This document shows positions 63,858 to 64,000 of a stretch of DNA of 64,000 bases, one piece after another; the first letter of the stretch is position 1, and the number at the start of each line of letters is the position of its first letter. This DNA is from Tenacibaculum ovolyticum DSM 18103 (GTDB taxonomy: Bacteria > Bacteroidota > Bacteroidia > Flavobacteriales > Flavobacteriaceae). The DNA lies in NCBI RefSeq assembly GCF_000430545.1, contig NZ_KE387166.1:124001-188000 (forward strand), in the 5' to 3' direction. Position numbers and translations under genes: made by a program. The notes below the pieces were generated by a model. That model did not search any database and was not told the origin of the DNA. It saw only the letters and a program-made list of their open reading frames with translations.

Positions 63858-64000
63858 ATGAAAAAAGACATAAATTTTCAAGAAAAAACAATAAATAGAA
63901 AAGAAGCTTTAAAAAAGATAGGCAAATATGGTAAGTATACTGCATTAACAGCTTTAGGAACTTTTCTAATTTTAAATCCGCTAAAAGCACAAGCACAAAG
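63858..64000 (+). CDS. Start of a further CDS cut by the right edge
   Basis: ATG at 63858 opens MKKDINFQEKTINRKEALKKIG, then a hydrophobic stretch (GKYTALTALGTFLILNPLKAQAQ), still open at the window end. The charged start followed by a short hydrophobic segment ending in AQAQ looks like an export signal. It begins 12 bases after the leucine-rich protein gene on the same strand and may be its partner. Function cannot be told. Confidence 0.75.
   Translation, partial: MKKDINFQEKTINRKEALKKIGKYGKYTALTALGTFLILNPLKAQAQ

Overview
The window looks like a chromosomal segment of a marine-type Flavobacteriaceae bacterium (Bacteroidota). Evidence: low GC, Bacteroidota-style promoter elements (TTTG, about 20 bases, TAnnTTTG), type IX secretion sorting domains on two large surface proteins, TonB-dependent receptors with a carboxypeptidase-like N-terminal domain, a B12 gene set with the fusions seen in this phylum, and short palindromic dispersed repeats. 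No rRNA gene or ordinary tRNA gene was recognised.

Layout. (1) 0.1-6.6 kb, plus strand: a mini S24/S26-type peptidase-like gene, a candidate structured small RNA with its own promoter and terminator, then an RNA-repair and ribosome-rescue locus. That locus holds rtcB, prfH, a small TPR-like gene, a non-coding stretch carrying a chain of tRNA-like modules, and a slipin-type SPFH protein. (2) 6.6-10.7 kb: a lipoprotein of the royal-jelly/yellow type, a PEBP-family protein, a peroxiredoxin-like protein, an AraC regulator and a decayed IS110 transposase. (3) 10.8-14.1 kb: a T9SS-secreted beta-helix/cadherin-like protein. (4) 14.7-46.7 kb, all minus strand: a 24-gene cobalamin region with two B12 riboswitches. 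It holds corrin-ring synthesis (cobA fusion, cbiX, cobI, cobJ-H, cbiG-cobM, cbiD, cobK, cobL), amidation (cbiA, cbiP), side-chain genes (cobD, cbiB), bluB, an adenosyltransferase, CobN with a BchI/D-like partner, a metal transporter, CobW, and two TonB receptors. cobU/cobP, cobT, cobS and cobC were not found here. (5) 46.8-56.9 kb: a defence island (abiV, KAP NTPase, DUF6979-like, mcrB, mcrC, all minus) bordered by a RAYT transposase and by two families of REP-like palindromes, followed by two small plus-strand genes separated by a cluster of TGTACA palindromes. (6) 56.9-64 kb: a 7TM sensor with a LuxR-type HTH, divergent from a 1610-residue leucine-rich T9SS surface protein; the gap between them has phased C-rich direct repeats. 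The start of one more gene is cut by the right edge.

How parts work together. Riboswitch 1 (38.2-38.4 kb) should repress the receptor and the long tightly packed corrin operon when B12 is plentiful. Riboswitch 2 (42.6-42.7 kb) should control a siderophore-type receptor and a PepSY membrane protein, suggesting uptake of a cobalt complex or corrinoid. In region 1, RtcB and PrfH form a known pair that rescues and reseals damaged ribosomes; the tRNA-like RNA between this pair and the slipin gene is the most unusual thing in the window.
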